From assembly GCA_008711295.1 (NCBI GenBank), contig VUYV01000020.1, positions 3,645,296-3,709,295 of the forward strand: a stretch of 64,000 nucleotides of DNA, read 5' to 3'. Under the pieces are notes generated by a model. The model made no database searches. It was not told the DNA's origin and saw only the letters and a list, made by a program, of their open reading frames with translations. Both the position numbers and the translations under genes were made by a program. Shown piece by piece: positions 38,423-50,903 of this stretch (position 1 is its first letter; each line of letters starts with the position of its first letter). The stretch comes from Anarhynchus alexandrinus. Taxonomy: Eukaryota; Chordata; Aves; Charadriiformes; Charadriidae.

Positions 38423-40865
38423 CAGACACCTGTACATGGTCAACATCAACCAAAGAACCACTCATTTGTGATTAAAGGTTTGCCTGAGCAGAAGGAATCC
38501 CAGAATTCTTGCTCTGCTTGATGCTAGTCCTTGGATCTCTTCAATAAGCTGGCACGAGTCTATTTTTCAAGAAGTTCAATATTGGATCTGGAGGTGTGCC
38601 ATGATAAATATCTTCTGTCCTGTACAGCGTGTGTTTTATTCCCTCTAGATCCATGGTCTGGTTTTCATTTTGGTGGTGTTTTCTTTTTTGTTTGTTTATT
38701 TTTCATTATTGCTTTGTGTAGGCTGTTGGCCCATCGGGGGTGTGGTAGGGCTCAGGAGGTACTGGTTGCATTCCTGGCTTTCTCTGAGGTTTCAGTGTGA
38801 CTTTTAGCGTGTGATTTTTGTATCACCAGTTCCTGAGTGCAATCAAAATGAAATTTCTCTTCCTCATCATGATGTTATGAGGCTAAAATACATCTAATAG
38901 CTTTGAGATGCTCAGGTACTTGGGTGGTGATAGCTGTGTCAGTGGTTATCAGAGAGAAGTAGACAAATCTCAGCTACCTCAGTTCACCCCTCCTGAAATT
39001 TTATTCAACTGGTAATTCAGCTGGCTGCATTTTGGAGTTTTGTTGCATCATGGTGCAATAAGATAAGAGGGGATCACTTGCACTTTTTCCTCATAGATGT
39101 TCCTGCCTGATAAATTCACCTACCATTCATGACTGTCTTATCAATCAGTTTCAACAACTGCTAAAATAGTAACCTTGTTCCAATCAGCGCAAAATAAAAC
39201 AGACCTCCCTACCCTTTTTACTGTATGTTCTTGGAGAATGAGGGGAAATTTGCATTTTTCTATCCTATTCTTGCAACCCTTTGATTTGAGATCAAGATTA
39301 CTCGTTAGATATAACCTGACTTGTACTGTCAAATATCTCTGGTCTAGGATTAAATCCAACAAAGTCACATAATAAGAGGGAAAAAAAAAAAACCCAAACC
39401 CTTAAATAATTTAAACTCATTATTCTACTAATCCTTCCATTCTCTGAGGCTCCCTGGAGGTGTATTAGGAGGTAATTGAAAACACTTTAATACACTGAAA
39501 AGGCATTTGAGACTAATGTAGTCAGCCCTTGGTAACTCTCTCTCTACTTTGCAGGCTGGTTAGTAATAAGGAAGAAGAGCACACTTAGAGGGGGGGGAAG
39601 AAAAGCAAAAAGAACAAGGGGAAAAAAAAATCCCAACGTACTACACCAAAAGCACCTAGAGATACTAGTCATAGAATCCTAATGTGCATTTACTGTAAAT
39701 AAGTATTAAAAAAACTTCACAGTGTTGTCTTCATTATAATGAGAATTTACTGGGCGTTCAGAAGAGCACACGTAGGGTGGGAGAGGGTGGTGTCTGTTGC
39801 TTGCTGCAGGGCATTGACACAGGATGCCCATGGATCCAATCTCCAGCTCTGTTGTTTTCCCTGTGCGCAACCATGTTTGATACCTCTAGGAGTGCACATC
39901 TAATTTACTTTGTGTGAAAAGATCTGTCGCTACCTCATGAAGCTTTAATTATTGCTTTTAAACCACTCCAAGATCCTTGGATAAAGTTGCTATAGAAGTT
40001 GAAAGTGTTATTATTGCTCCAAAATCCTATGGCAGGAAAGGTGTTTAAATGTCAATTCTGATAGGCAGTGCTTTGGTACAGGATTGAACTATGCCCGTAA
40101 AGCACTTGCTTGTATTAAGGACAGTATAAAACTTCACTTCCCCAAGGAGAACTTAGGGAGGAATTTTTTTAGCTTTTATTTCCAGTTAATAACATATTTG
40201 ACACTTGGCAGGCTGTGTTTGGGGATGGGCGGTCTTTAGAGCATCATTGGACACTGTAGCGTGTGAGAACCGTGATTTTCTGGTTGCAGTCAATTTATGA
40301 TTCAAAGAGACAGTTTCATCCTTCCTATAAATTTATTCCCATGGTTGTGCTGCCTCTGCCAGTTCACAAACAAAGTCTGACCCAAGACATTTGAGCTGCT
40401 TCTTGTTTTGAAAGCAATACTTTCAGTCAATAAAGCTTTCCTATTTTTTTGTAAAATTCTGAACCTAAGCACTGGACAGAACAAGGAGTCAGTGGTGGAT
40501 TAGGGAGGCTTTTGCCTCTAGATTGTATGATTTTAAACCTTGCCTTGGAGAGTAGCACTCAAAAAATTGTTATTGTGGAAAGTCTGGCCAGTGAATTACA
40601 CAAAAAGGAGTGTGCTGGCTTTGCTTCAGTCCTGGGACACCACCACAGCGGGGATCTGCAGCCTGTCTTAGCAAACCTGCAAGGACTAGAAGACTTTTCA
40701 GGTGCAGATCTTCTTTCTCACCCCAAAGTGGCCAGCTAGTCCAGCAGGCCAGCAAAAAGCAGGGAGTAATTTATCTCTTTATGCATCCTGGTGTCATCAC
40801 CACTAACTTACTCTGATGGTTTTAAAACTCTGCCACTTAGCGTTGCATAAGGTAAATCAGCTGAA

Positions 40866-40896
40866 TTATATACAGTATATACAGTTATATACAGTG
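40866..40896. repeat. TATATACAG tandem repeat (~3 copies)
   Basis: Three imperfect copies of a TATATACAG-like unit in about 31 bases. Confidence 0.75.
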
Positions 40897-41528
40897 ACAG
40901 GCTATCATGGTCCACTCCTCAGTGGATGCGTGATGGTTCATTTCAGCTGTGATCCCGAAGTGCAAAAAGAAATGGCATCAGGCCCAGGGAGTTATGCTTT
41001 CAACACACAATTACTTTATCGGTTTTGCCCGTAAAGTAGCTTGCGATAGAAAGAAGGAAGAATAGGAAAGGTGAGGTAAAAAGGGGGAAAGAGGATTATA
41101 GCTACCACCACAGGTGTTCCTATGGTCCTGAATCCAGAAGGCGTTCCGCTGCTGCTTCTTCGACTGTCATGGTCTCTCAGTGGGGAAGATCTTAAAAAAT
41201 TCAGTTACTGAGGAATCATCTTTTATGCTAGGTAGCACACCTTGCTCCTCCTTGGACCCACCTCCACTCCACCTGTGTCCTGTGGAAAGGTGCCAATCTC
41301 CGCCTGTCTGGAGTAAGGCTTCCACGCATGCCTGGAGAGGAGTGTCTGAGGCATGGTCAGCTTTGGAGGCAGGTAGCTTCTTACCAGGAGATGTGTTTTT
41401 ACATTATAATGAGGAAAGTTCAACTGAGGTTTGAGATTACTTCATCGGTGCTGGCACAGCCAATGCAGTCCATCTTCTTCGACAGCAGTTCTTTGCTTTG
41501 CTGCTCCAGTAAAATAGGCTTGTACCGG

Positions 41529-41580
41529 GTAACAACACTGTTCGTACCTTTGTACCATAGTAACGACACTGCTCGTACCT
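41529..41580. repeat. Two copies of a 21-bp motif at 31-bp spacing
   Basis: GTAACAACACTGTTCGTACCT at 41529-41549 and GTAACGACACTGCTCGTACCT at 41560-41580 differ at two positions. Each contains a CpG in the conserved TCGTACCT tail. Origin unknown. Confidence 0.8.
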
Positions 41581-42414
41581 CAGTCCTTTCTCCAAGGTTT
41601 CCATGTCTGATAACAGCCAGCCCAGCAAGCCACTGCAAACTCATGTCAAGACGTTAGCCCGGGTTTTGGGGCCTAGTCACTGATGACAATGTTGAGACAA
41701 TACCGGTCTTCTGATCGACTCTTACACAGGCCTGGAGATATATTTATGTTGGGTCCTTCTTGTGTCTCTTCCTATTTACAAGTGTTAATATATTAAAATG
41801 TTGCTACATACTAAAGCAGGATTATTGTGAGCATTCACAATGGTTGGACATCTCCCTGAAATTAAGTGAAGCTCCCAAAGTATGACTTGCATTGCTGGGA
41901 ACAGCTGGGTTCCTTAGGGTGCAGATAAACAGGGGGAAGAGAAGTGAAGTTCCCTTGTTCAAATACTCTTAGAGACTGGAGTGGCACCCAATTCAAGCTG
42001 GAGTTGCTCCAAATCAGTGCCCCTGTGTTCCACTGCAGAAGCTTAGAAATACGGAGTGTAGATAACCCAGTGTGGCCACCACTGCTTTCCTGCCTCCATC
42101 CAATTCCATCCCCACTGATTCCCACTTGGTTTACTTTTGCTTTACCCACATTGTGTCTTGTAGCAAGAGAAGGAAAACACAAACCTGGCAGACTTGGTTC
42201 TGCCCTGGCCCTTGCACTGCTGCTTCTCAGTGCAAGGAGAGGACCAGTATCCACCTGTGTCAACTAGATGGGCAAGAATGTCTTTAGGGGTAAGATAAAC
42301 AAAATTTACATGGAGCTTGACAATGACCAGAAAACAGGACTCAATAGGTGATTTCCATTCACTTTGCTTAATGATGAAATTTTCTTTTATACTTACAGTC
42401 ATTGCGCTGCTTAC

Positions 42415-42560
42415 CTGAAACTCGTCGGTGCATTTAGAACTTGATTTGTGCAACTTTCCATTGTAAGGAAGAGTATACAGCACAGTGTTGGCCCCCAGCA
42501 TGTCACAGCTGCTGCCAGTTCTGTGTAACATCTCTGAGGCAATCACAGCAATTTCTTCTG
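42415..42560 (-). CDS. Candidate internal coding exon, unassigned gene
   Basis: On the minus strand, TACTTTTCAG ends at 42561 and is followed by a 146-nt block closed by TTTCAG|GTAAGC, a consensus donor (exon end at 42415). After two bases that would complete a split codon, 48 codons read without a stop and end exactly at the donor. The product is well-mixed soluble-looking sequence, beginning EEIAVIASEMLHRTGSSCD and containing TVLYTLPYNGKLHK. The acceptor is a NAGNAG (CAGCAG), so a 3-nt alternative start is possible. An in-frame TAA lies just upstream in the putative intron. I do not recognise the protein. The pyrimidine tract is only moderate, and the frame stays open past the donor, so chance cannot be excluded. 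Confidence 0.35.
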
Positions 42561-43149
42561 CTGAAAAGTATTTAAATACTATTTATTTAAAATGTAATTT
42601 AGTAGCTGTTAGATAGGAAAGATCTTAGACTTTGCGATTCATTTGCTCTCTGTAAGCTCCCCGTCTTCTAATAAAATTATCCACAATAGCAATTAAGGAA
42701 CTCTCATTTTGTACGTGCAGACTCTAACATAATATAATACTTTCATTCCTGTTTGGATTTCAATGACATTAATAAGCTTTATGCCACATGAGGGCCTACC
42801 CTCCGCATTGTAATGCTGATGAAGGCTGATCATATTTCTCTACTGCAATTTCAACAACTGTAAAAAAGAAGGTAATAATAATAGTAATATTGACTTGTGT
42901 ACCTTAGAGGGATTTTTTGAGGGGATCAGTAGTGTTTGTAATGTGCTCTGAAAATGATGCTCTAAGGGCTATTAGGAAGCTGCCTTCCTGACGGCTTGAC
43001 ATATTTTCAGATGGTAGCAATGCAGCTGTGTTAAGCCATTGAGCAAGCAACCCCATATAAAACATCTAAATAATAGAATTTACCAAAAATAACTTCAAAA
43101 GCCCCTCTCCTTTTTATGATGCACTGAAAAGTGGAGACCCATTTTGTGT

Positions 43150-43292
43150 GTCTAAATACATCCTTCATCGGTCTGGACTTCCAGCTGGAATGTGCTGGCG
43201 AAGAGCTGAGAGACGTCAGCCCCGCTCCTTTATCAGTGCTGAGTACTGTCGTTACGCACAGTTGCAGCAGTGCCAGGACACCCTGACAGGTA
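43150..43292 (+). other. CpG-enriched patch with plus-strand donor-like end
   Basis: Six CpGs lie within about 95 bases (43170-43265), well above the surroundings. A plus-strand frame runs through CCTGACAG|GTATTT near 43290, a plausible donor. A minus-strand frame is also open here. Neither translation is recognised and no clear acceptor is seen. This may be a decayed exon or regulatory patch. Confidence 0.2.
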
Positions 43293-43357
43293 TTTCTCTT
43301 CAGAAAATGGTGGGCCTAATTCAGCTCTTTCTCTGTAAATCCATAGTAGCGTTATGA

Positions 43358-46300
43358 AAGTGAAGAAAGGCAGTCCGCTTTGCATCAGCGTGACTGCGAT
43401 ATGACCCAGATACTTAAATAAGATTTGCAGAGATTAGATAATAATTTCAGTGTCCAGTTTTACAGCTAGTGAGGAACTACCTTGTCACAACTGGGAGAAT
43501 GGCAGGGAAATGAAAATTCACAATATCCAAACTGTGCCAGATGACTGAGCGTGCAGTTACTGGGAAAAAGCTACTCTGTGCCACTGTCCAGCAGCCTCAA
43601 AACTCCTCTGTAGTCATGACACTTTATAATTTCAAAATTTGCATTTAGTTCCTATCAAAGTAAAAAAAAAATAAAAATTGCTTAAGTTCTACTTTTGTTA
43701 TTTCAAGTTTAACTGACAATTTGAAGATTACACACAGTTGTTTGGGACTGAGTTAAAAAAGTAATTTAACTTTTACTGCTTTTAAATTTTTTATGACTCT
43801 AAAATAAAGTTAAAAATTGTAGATGCAATATTACTCTGAATTTAAAAGTGCAGTAGAAAATAAAAAATAGAGACAAAACACATTTTGCATCATTTTTGTT
43901 CTAGCCACTCTGGGTTGAAGCAAGTCAGGTAAAATAGCATGAGTTTATGAAACAGTTCATTGTTGAAAAAAAATACACTATTTGGGAGCCCCCTTCCCCC
44001 CAACTTCTGGCTACAAAAACCAATTAGCTCAGATCTAGTCTAGGAATTTTATAACCTCAGCTGCTCTGGTTTCTACTCAGGCGAGGCAGCCCAGGAACAG
44101 AGCGTTGTAATCAGCCGGTGCCAATTCCTCAGTGCCATGTCGTCTTCCTCACACTAAGCTGGCATCTGATGCCAGGGAAAGAGAAAAAAAACCTGTATAT
44201 ACATATATATAAAACCTTTTGCCATAAACGTCTATGATTTTTTTCACCTCTTCATTGATTTTGTTAGACGTACTCCAGAGATGGCTGTCAAACTCTTAAA
44301 GTGATATATTTCTATCGTGGAGAACTGTGCTGCTCGTAACATTTCTTTCACAGAAAGAAGCTGGCTAGAAGCCACCGTTTCCCAGGCCTTGTACTTTGAG
44401 ATCTGAACTGTTCTGTAGGGGATACAGCACAGTGTAGGTGGTCTCTGATAATGGACATTTTGGCAAGCTGTATGAGGTGCTTTACTTATTCAGTTAGGGA
44501 TTCTTGCTTTAATAATACACTCTTCTTTCATGACACCCGTGCTGCAGGATGCTCACAAAGCTACCGTGCAAAAATATTAGCTAGTGCAGGGAATAGCTGT
44601 AACCTTCTGCTCAGTTTCATGTTCCATGGGCAACATACGATAAGTCAAGTCCATATACTGCATTGCCTCCCAACTGGTTTCTGAACATGTTTCTGGGACC
44701 TGACTAGATTCCATCTCAAGCTGAGACCTGGCTGCCTTGGAAGTGGCTTTTTTTTTTTATTCCATCTCTATAGTTGTGCAGGATGTTCTTTTTGGCTTGT
44801 TCAGGAGCTGAAATTTGAAGTACCTTGAAACAACAGCCTTAATGCCATGTTACTTTGGGTGTCCGCTCGAGGAGAATCTTGCCTTTCGCCCCCAGGACTG
44901 GTGTCTTGGAGCTAGTGGTGTTTGGCTGTCCAGGCATATTGCAAAACTCCGCTAGAATTTTTCAGACTGCAAGGTCAGAAAACGGCTCTTTTGTCTTTTG
45001 AAGTGTATATGTAAAAGGCAGGTTCTAGTTGTGTGCAAGAATTCATCAAAATATATGACCAAGTGGACAACTGAAGATATAATGAGGTAAAAGGTATGTA
45101 TGAATGAATTTATTAGTGAAACTTGAGTACATTCAATGTTTCTTGAACTTTGCAGAAGTCACCAATGTTCATTTTTTCCAGTAACTTCTCTTTTAAATAT
45201 GTGAATTGAATATGATAGAGGTAGTCATTAAAAGATGTAAGGAAGACGTTTGTGGGGTTAGAAGGAATGTTTAGGCTGTGATTATTGGTCTAGCAAACAG
45301 CTTTTCCTGAAGACTGATTTCTCTTGCCAAAATCTTAAAGAACATTGGTTGCCAATTAAATACGATTAGAATTTTGTCTTGTTTTAGGTTTTACAGAAGC
45401 TATTATCCACATCAGTGTATTTAGTCTTTTCCTTTCAATAGAGAGATTTCATGTGCTGCTGGAAATTTTTGTGGTGTTTGAAATGCAAGCAAAAGTTTAT
45501 TAGACATTATTGTAGTGGTATTGTGTAGATTTCAAGTCTAAAGATAAAAGGGACAAACCGGTATTGTCATTGTGCTTCAATGGTGAGAATCAGATCGTGA
45601 AATTTTCCTTATCCTAAGGGAGCTAAATTAGGAATAATTAAGAGCATAAATGATGAAAAGTAAAAATTAGAATAATAAATACTCTGCCTGTTTTAAAACT
45701 TGAGCTAAGAAGGCTATTGCTATTTTAAATAGAAGCACTACGGGGATAAAAATCCTGTCCTACTTGAAATAGATCTTATAGTTACGTACTTCAGGAATCA
45801 GTTGTGTTTTGGCAATGGGAATGGACCAGATGAGCTTTATTAATAGGTTTTATAGAGTAATGATTTAAATATAGAGCATCCCAATTAATCCCTCCTGTAT
45901 GGAGGCACAGTTCCAGAAAAAGATTCCCCTCACCCACCACAGAAATTTTCTATTGTTTATTTATCTTCTGATTCCAAGCTCATAACTAGTAAATGATAAG
46001 CTTTGATGTAAAGCACAGGTTAACAGTGGTACATAGTCGAGGTTTTCAATTAATGTATAGAAATGCCTCATGGCCAAGGCTGGCTGCCTTCACAAGTGTC
46101 TGTTCCCTTTTAATTTCTCATACAGCTACACAGATGAATCGGAGGACAGTATATTCTCCCAAGAATATCTGCCTTTCTTCTGATGGGATACTGGATGCTA
46201 TTGGGTACTATAAGCCAAATGTCGCCCCGTTGAATTCCCTGGCAGAGCTACTTTTTGCTTCATCTGCCAGTAGGGATCAATGGATCCTCTATCTGTTGTC

Positions 46301-49140
46301 TTATTTTGATATTGTGGGATAAAAGCCGGGGCATTAATACTTAATACTACTATTACTTGCAAGTGTGTAAAGAGATTTTGGATATAGTAGAAGAGACTGA
46401 TGATAAGCAGTACGCGAGCTCAGAGCTGTCAATGAAGTACCAATGCACAACAAATGCTATCATAATAGTAATATCCCTTGTGTCCTCTAACTTCGTATTA
46501 TGTGTTGTTTCTAACTTTGCATTGCAAGAGAGTTACGTGTATGGGGGCCTTGTTTAGATGGTTGTTTGTGTTTGTCTTCAAAATGCCATGCACAGACAGA
46601 TGAAAATGAAGACAACTTTCTTGGTTTTATTAGCATTCCCTCCTTGTATTTGCATGCTATAAAATCTCAGTGACCCATTGCTACTGATGACTGTGTCTAC
46701 ATTGAGAAATTTGGTACAGCAGAACTGATTCAGTGGATTGAAAGAGCTGGTGCTGAAGACCTGTCGCTACATAATGTGAAGTTTAGGTGGTGCAGGTCAG
46801 ACTAAAATTAGTCTAGTTCCCTGGACCAAATATCCCCATTACGTGAAGGGTTTGTAGCTGTTTGGATTCACTGTCTGTGTCCCTATCATACTGGGAGCGC
46901 ATCTGGTATAGGTCTGGAACTGACCTTCTGGTTCAGTTTCTTCTGAATCTAGTTTGCCCGTACCAAATAAGGTCGCTAAACGCAATCTGTGCATGGTGAA
47001 ATGGGTACACTAAGAGTCACCACAGTACCCTGAACCATAATGCTAATATTAATGTAGGTACAGCCCATGATTGCTTTGCTTGCCTACATGGAATCTAAAC
47101 TGACAGTAGGAAATGCTAACTGCACACCAGTTTGAATCTTTTAATTAATTCTCTGTAGATGCCAAAGAGCCAGAGGGATACTTGTGATAACTGTTTGTAA
47201 CAGCTAAGGTGGTTCTGATCTCTACTGATAATATAGTGGGAAATAACTATATTAGTTTTTACTAATTCAGTGAGCCATTCAGCCCTCTGTTCAGCTGTGT
47301 TCCCAATAAAGTAATAATTAAGAAATAAAAGTAAGTTGTTACTACAGGTTTAATTAAAGTTCTGAGCTAATTTCACAGTGCAGCTTTGGGTCCTGATAAC
47401 AACAGATCTAGAGCCTAATTACTGTCATACCAGGTGGCCTGCTTTACATCTAATTGCTTCCCTTGTGTCTGACAAGCCTGATTTGGAAAGTCAACTCAGT
47501 TTCCAGTAGAATGTGATTTTGTTATAGACAAGGAAAGAGGATGCAAATAAAGACACTTTCCCTACAGGTACATGCTTACCCAGCTCTTCTGCCTTGATCA
47601 TGTTCTGAAGCTCCCTACTGGAAATTTGAATGAAGATGTTAAACATGTGACTTCATTTATTGATATCTTTTTAAACTCATCCATTCCCAACTTGTACATA
47701 AGGTTTATGGGAAAAGGACCCGAGTAGATAGTTCAAAAGAGGTAGTAATGATGAGTAACGTATAAATTAATACAGTAGGAAGAAGGAGGATAGGTGCCGT
47801 TAACTTTAATGCTGGTTCAAAAATACCTGCTCATATTTTCTAACCAGGACAGAACTCAAACATTCTTGACTGAAAGCATAAAATGAAGGCTTTCAGAAAC
47901 ACGTAAATTAGGTTCAGCATCTTCTGTACCACTTTCTTCTGGTAAACAAGCAGGATGGAACTGTCTCCTGCTTGAACATGTAGAAAGCTTTATCAATTCA
48001 TACATCCATCTGGGGTTGCAGAGTTATTCTCAAAAAGGGTGTGGATCTGTGGGAAAGGATGTAAAAGCAGAGGAGAAAGCTTTAACACTGATCAATAGTA
48101 CTTGAAAGTGCTGAAGGCAACCACTTTTTTCCTCGTCATCTCGGATGCTGGGCTTGTATAAAGAACATTTATTTAGTCGTTTAGAGTAAGAGTGTCAGGA
48201 ATGATGCATAGTAGGGCTGGTTGGACACAAAACACAATTATATCAAAAAATACAGTCATATCAAAAGAAAAAAATCCATTGTTTTAAAGGGCTTTGGATC
48301 AAGTCCAAGCTCACTGTGTCACTGGACTTGCACAATAACTTTTTGCAATAGTTGATCAATTATTAGACCTCAGAAATAGGTATGTTGTGTGATAAACTAA
48401 AAAAAAAATCTCTACTGCAGTAACATCTGTTAATGTGTTTGCTGTGGGGAAATTGGAAAAATAACCCCCTTTTTCCTCTCCTTTTTTTGCTAGTGATATT
48501 AGCTGAACTTGATCTTCATAAACTACTCAAAGTTTTGCTCAAGGCAAATACAATTGTGAACAACTTTTGGCCTGGGATACAGTGAATTTAGGGAACAAGC
48601 CTGATAGTTGTTTTCAATGAATGTTTATAAGGGTAGATTTCTAGTGGTGTACTTCGAAAGAGGGATTGAAAAAAGACTGAAAGAAGTCAACTCTAATCTT
48701 ATAGCTGTCACCAAAATGTGAATATTTAATCTGTTTTTACATTGTGGCCACCTAGTAAACAATTCTTTCTCAAGATGCACAGTCTGAGGGCAGACCATGT
48801 GTATACTGCTTGAAAATCAATGGCGATACATTTGAGTTCCTGTTAGGCTGTCTGAACACAAATGTCTTTGTAATAAACTTCCTTCTCTTCTTCCCAACCA
48901 CATGCTTTTAGATCAAACACATGCTTTAAAACTATTTCTTTTTTAGCTTAGAGGAAGAAAACAGCACATGTGCTAAAAATGTAGTGGGAGAAAAATACTA
49001 AAGAAAAAAGAATCAGGTGAAGAAAAGTTCTTAGCACTTTCCAAAGTTATTCAGTGTATTATTCAGAAGAGAGGAAAAATAACATAGTATTGCATAGGAA
49101 CGCATGTGTGCAGAGAGTATGCTCATGTGGGAGGTGGAAA
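43358..49140. other. Unique AT-rich non-coding stretch
   Basis: No gene or repeat recognised. The interval is AT-rich, especially 43640-43900 and 45100-45900, with short TA-rich simple sequence near 44195-44213. A 109-codon plus frame at 45993-46322 resembles nothing known. Confidence 0.45.
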
Positions 49141-49149
49141 AGCTCGGAG

Positions 49150-49500
49150 TCACTGGAACAAGCCCAGTTTGAATCATGCTGTCATGGAGGAGCACCCAGT
49201 AAGCAAGCTGCTTCCTGGGGCTGGGAGCCAGGGCTATCCCACCACCTCAGCCAGGCAGCAGGAGACTTGAGAAGCAACCAGGGGTAGCCCCAGCCCCTGA
49301 CATACAGCACATCCCTGGGACCAGGCTGAGGGCAGGCTGGGACATCAGCCCACCAGTGGGGGTCAGACTATGGATCAATGGGGCCATGGCTGGGCAGAGC
49401 AGGGACAGCCCTGTCCCAGGGAAAGGGCAGCCCCCACTGAGACCCACCAGCAGTGCTATCTGAAGAAGCTCTCTCCAAGGCCACCAGCAACATCAGCTCA
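49150..49500. other. GC-rich, CpG-free islet
   Basis: About 350 bases rich in GGG, CCC, CAGCC and CCAGG motifs contain no CpG between 49142 and 49501. The surroundings are AT-rich. High GC with complete CpG loss is the mark of long-term germline methylation and deamination of a formerly GC-rich insert, such as an old retroelement piece or dead CpG island. I cannot assign it to a named repeat. Short frames exist on both strands but are not recognisable. Confidence 0.6.
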
Positions 49501-49950
49501 GCGTTGGCCTTGAGCCCAGGCAGATAAACCCCCAGGATGGGGGAATGTGCTCAGGGCTCTGATGCATCTTAACAGTGGTACATTCACCATACGTGCTAAC
49601 TAATTTTCTGAGTGGCCTATTTGGTGCCAGGGGCTAAGGTTTTTGTTTTGTTGGGTTTTTTTGTTTGTTTTTGCAATGGGTTTGTAGAAGAGAAAGCTCA
49701 GCAGCCTGTAAAGCAAGTTAAAAATATTAAATTAAAATGGAGAGGAGAGGATCTTAAGGGTAAAAGAAGTGGGGAGGATGGATGACAAAACGTTTTGTTC
49801 TAATGCTTAGTACGAAGTGGACACTGTGGCAAATTTAGAAAACGTTCATTGGTCTCTGTGCCATCAAGGTGAGCCTCTGGCTTTTAGGTGAGGTTCTATG
49901 CTAAAATAGTGCATCTTCAGCATTGAGGTCAGTTGTAGTGCAAAAAAGCA
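49501..49950. other. Unique non-coding stretch
   Basis: Contains a T/G-rich simple segment at about 49639-49672 (GTTTTTGTTTTGTTGGG and T-runs). Nothing else is recognised. Confidence 0.45.
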
Positions 49951-49983
49951 TTTTTTTTTTTTTTTTTTTTTTNTTTTTTTTTT
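49951..49983. repeat. Poly-T tract (33 nt) with an internal N
   Basis: Thirty-two T with one undetermined base at 49973. Read on the minus strand it is a long poly-A, as left by a retroposed transcript lying to the right. I found no recognisable retrocopy and no AATAAA close upstream on that strand. The N suggests that the tract length is unresolved. Confidence 0.85.
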
Positions 49984-50903
49984 GTCCTAGAAGGGAAGCC
50001 ACCTCTTTCCGTTAGCCTCCTGTCTTGCAGTTAGAGTTTTGAAAAAAAAACACCACCTGTCAGCGCTGAAAAGGGGTGGGGGAGAAACTCTAGCTGAACT
50101 AGCCTCACCACAGATGGACCTACTGGAATACGACCGTCGCTGATGTCAGTGGCTAAAAGCGCAGTGCTGGCTGTTCAGGCAGGGAGTAGAGCACAGGGTG
50201 CCGGGTAATGCACCAGAAATATCCGTGTTCCCGTTGTAGCTCTAGATCTTTCTGGGAGCTCTTCAGCAGGTCACTTGGCTGCCTTCTGGTTCACATTTTT
50301 CATGTTGCTAGTATTGGCTGATTAACTGGTTAATGGTCATACTGTTGTTTGAAAAAGTAACATAATACTTCGTTGTCATTGCTTATTGTTATAGACAATT
50401 CACTGAATCATTTTTGTGATAGCTTTTCCTTTGATCCATCACATTTTCATTCCTTTAAATAAACAGATGCCTTTTGCTTGTATCTGTGCAATAAGCCTGA
50501 ATTCATAAATATTATTGCATCAGTAATGATCCTCCTTAGTAATACAGCAGCTGACTAGGCTGAAATGCTGAAAGAATTCTCAATACAAACAGAAATGTGG
50601 GTTAATAATCTCATTAGTAGGCAATGATTAGAAACACTACTTGCTTGAAATGAAGACAGGTCCCTGCCTAGGAATGAAACCAGACACTTCCTTTCATATG
50701 GGAAATTTCAACTCACCACTGCTATAAAAACTAGCTAAAAAGCACCCTTGGCTAATACAAAAATCAGTATTAAAACTTTGTAATGTTTTACTTTTGTGAT
50801 TTTTTTTTTTTCCCCACCCTGTTTGTAAAATGCAGTCATTAGGGCATCTACATTAACTAGAAAAGGCTGGAGAGGAGTATACACCAGTTTTTGGATTATC
50901 TTC
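49984..50903. other. Unique non-coding stretch
   Basis: A few clustered CpGs at 50120-50240 (about seven in 120 bases) and otherwise AT-rich sequence. No gene recognised. Confidence 0.4.

Larger units (their letters stand above)
36641..42414. other. Unique non-coding stretch with minor simple repeats
   Basis: Contains a (TA)n/(TG)n microsatellite at 38397-38422, a TATATACAG-type repeat at 40866-40896, a 31-bp-period repeat at 41529-41580 and a short perfect palindrome at 37756-37779. Several 60-133 codon frames on both strands overlap around 41860-42270. None is recognisable. Confidence 0.4.

Noticed and set aside
41521..41585. Short spaced repeats as a CRISPR-like array
   Set aside because: Only two imperfect copies with a 10-bp spacer in a vertebrate genome; not a CRISPR.
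41862..42263. Overlapping 107-133 codon frames on both strands
   Set aside because: Mutually overlapping in several frames without splice support; only the adjacent 42415-42560 block has both splice signals.
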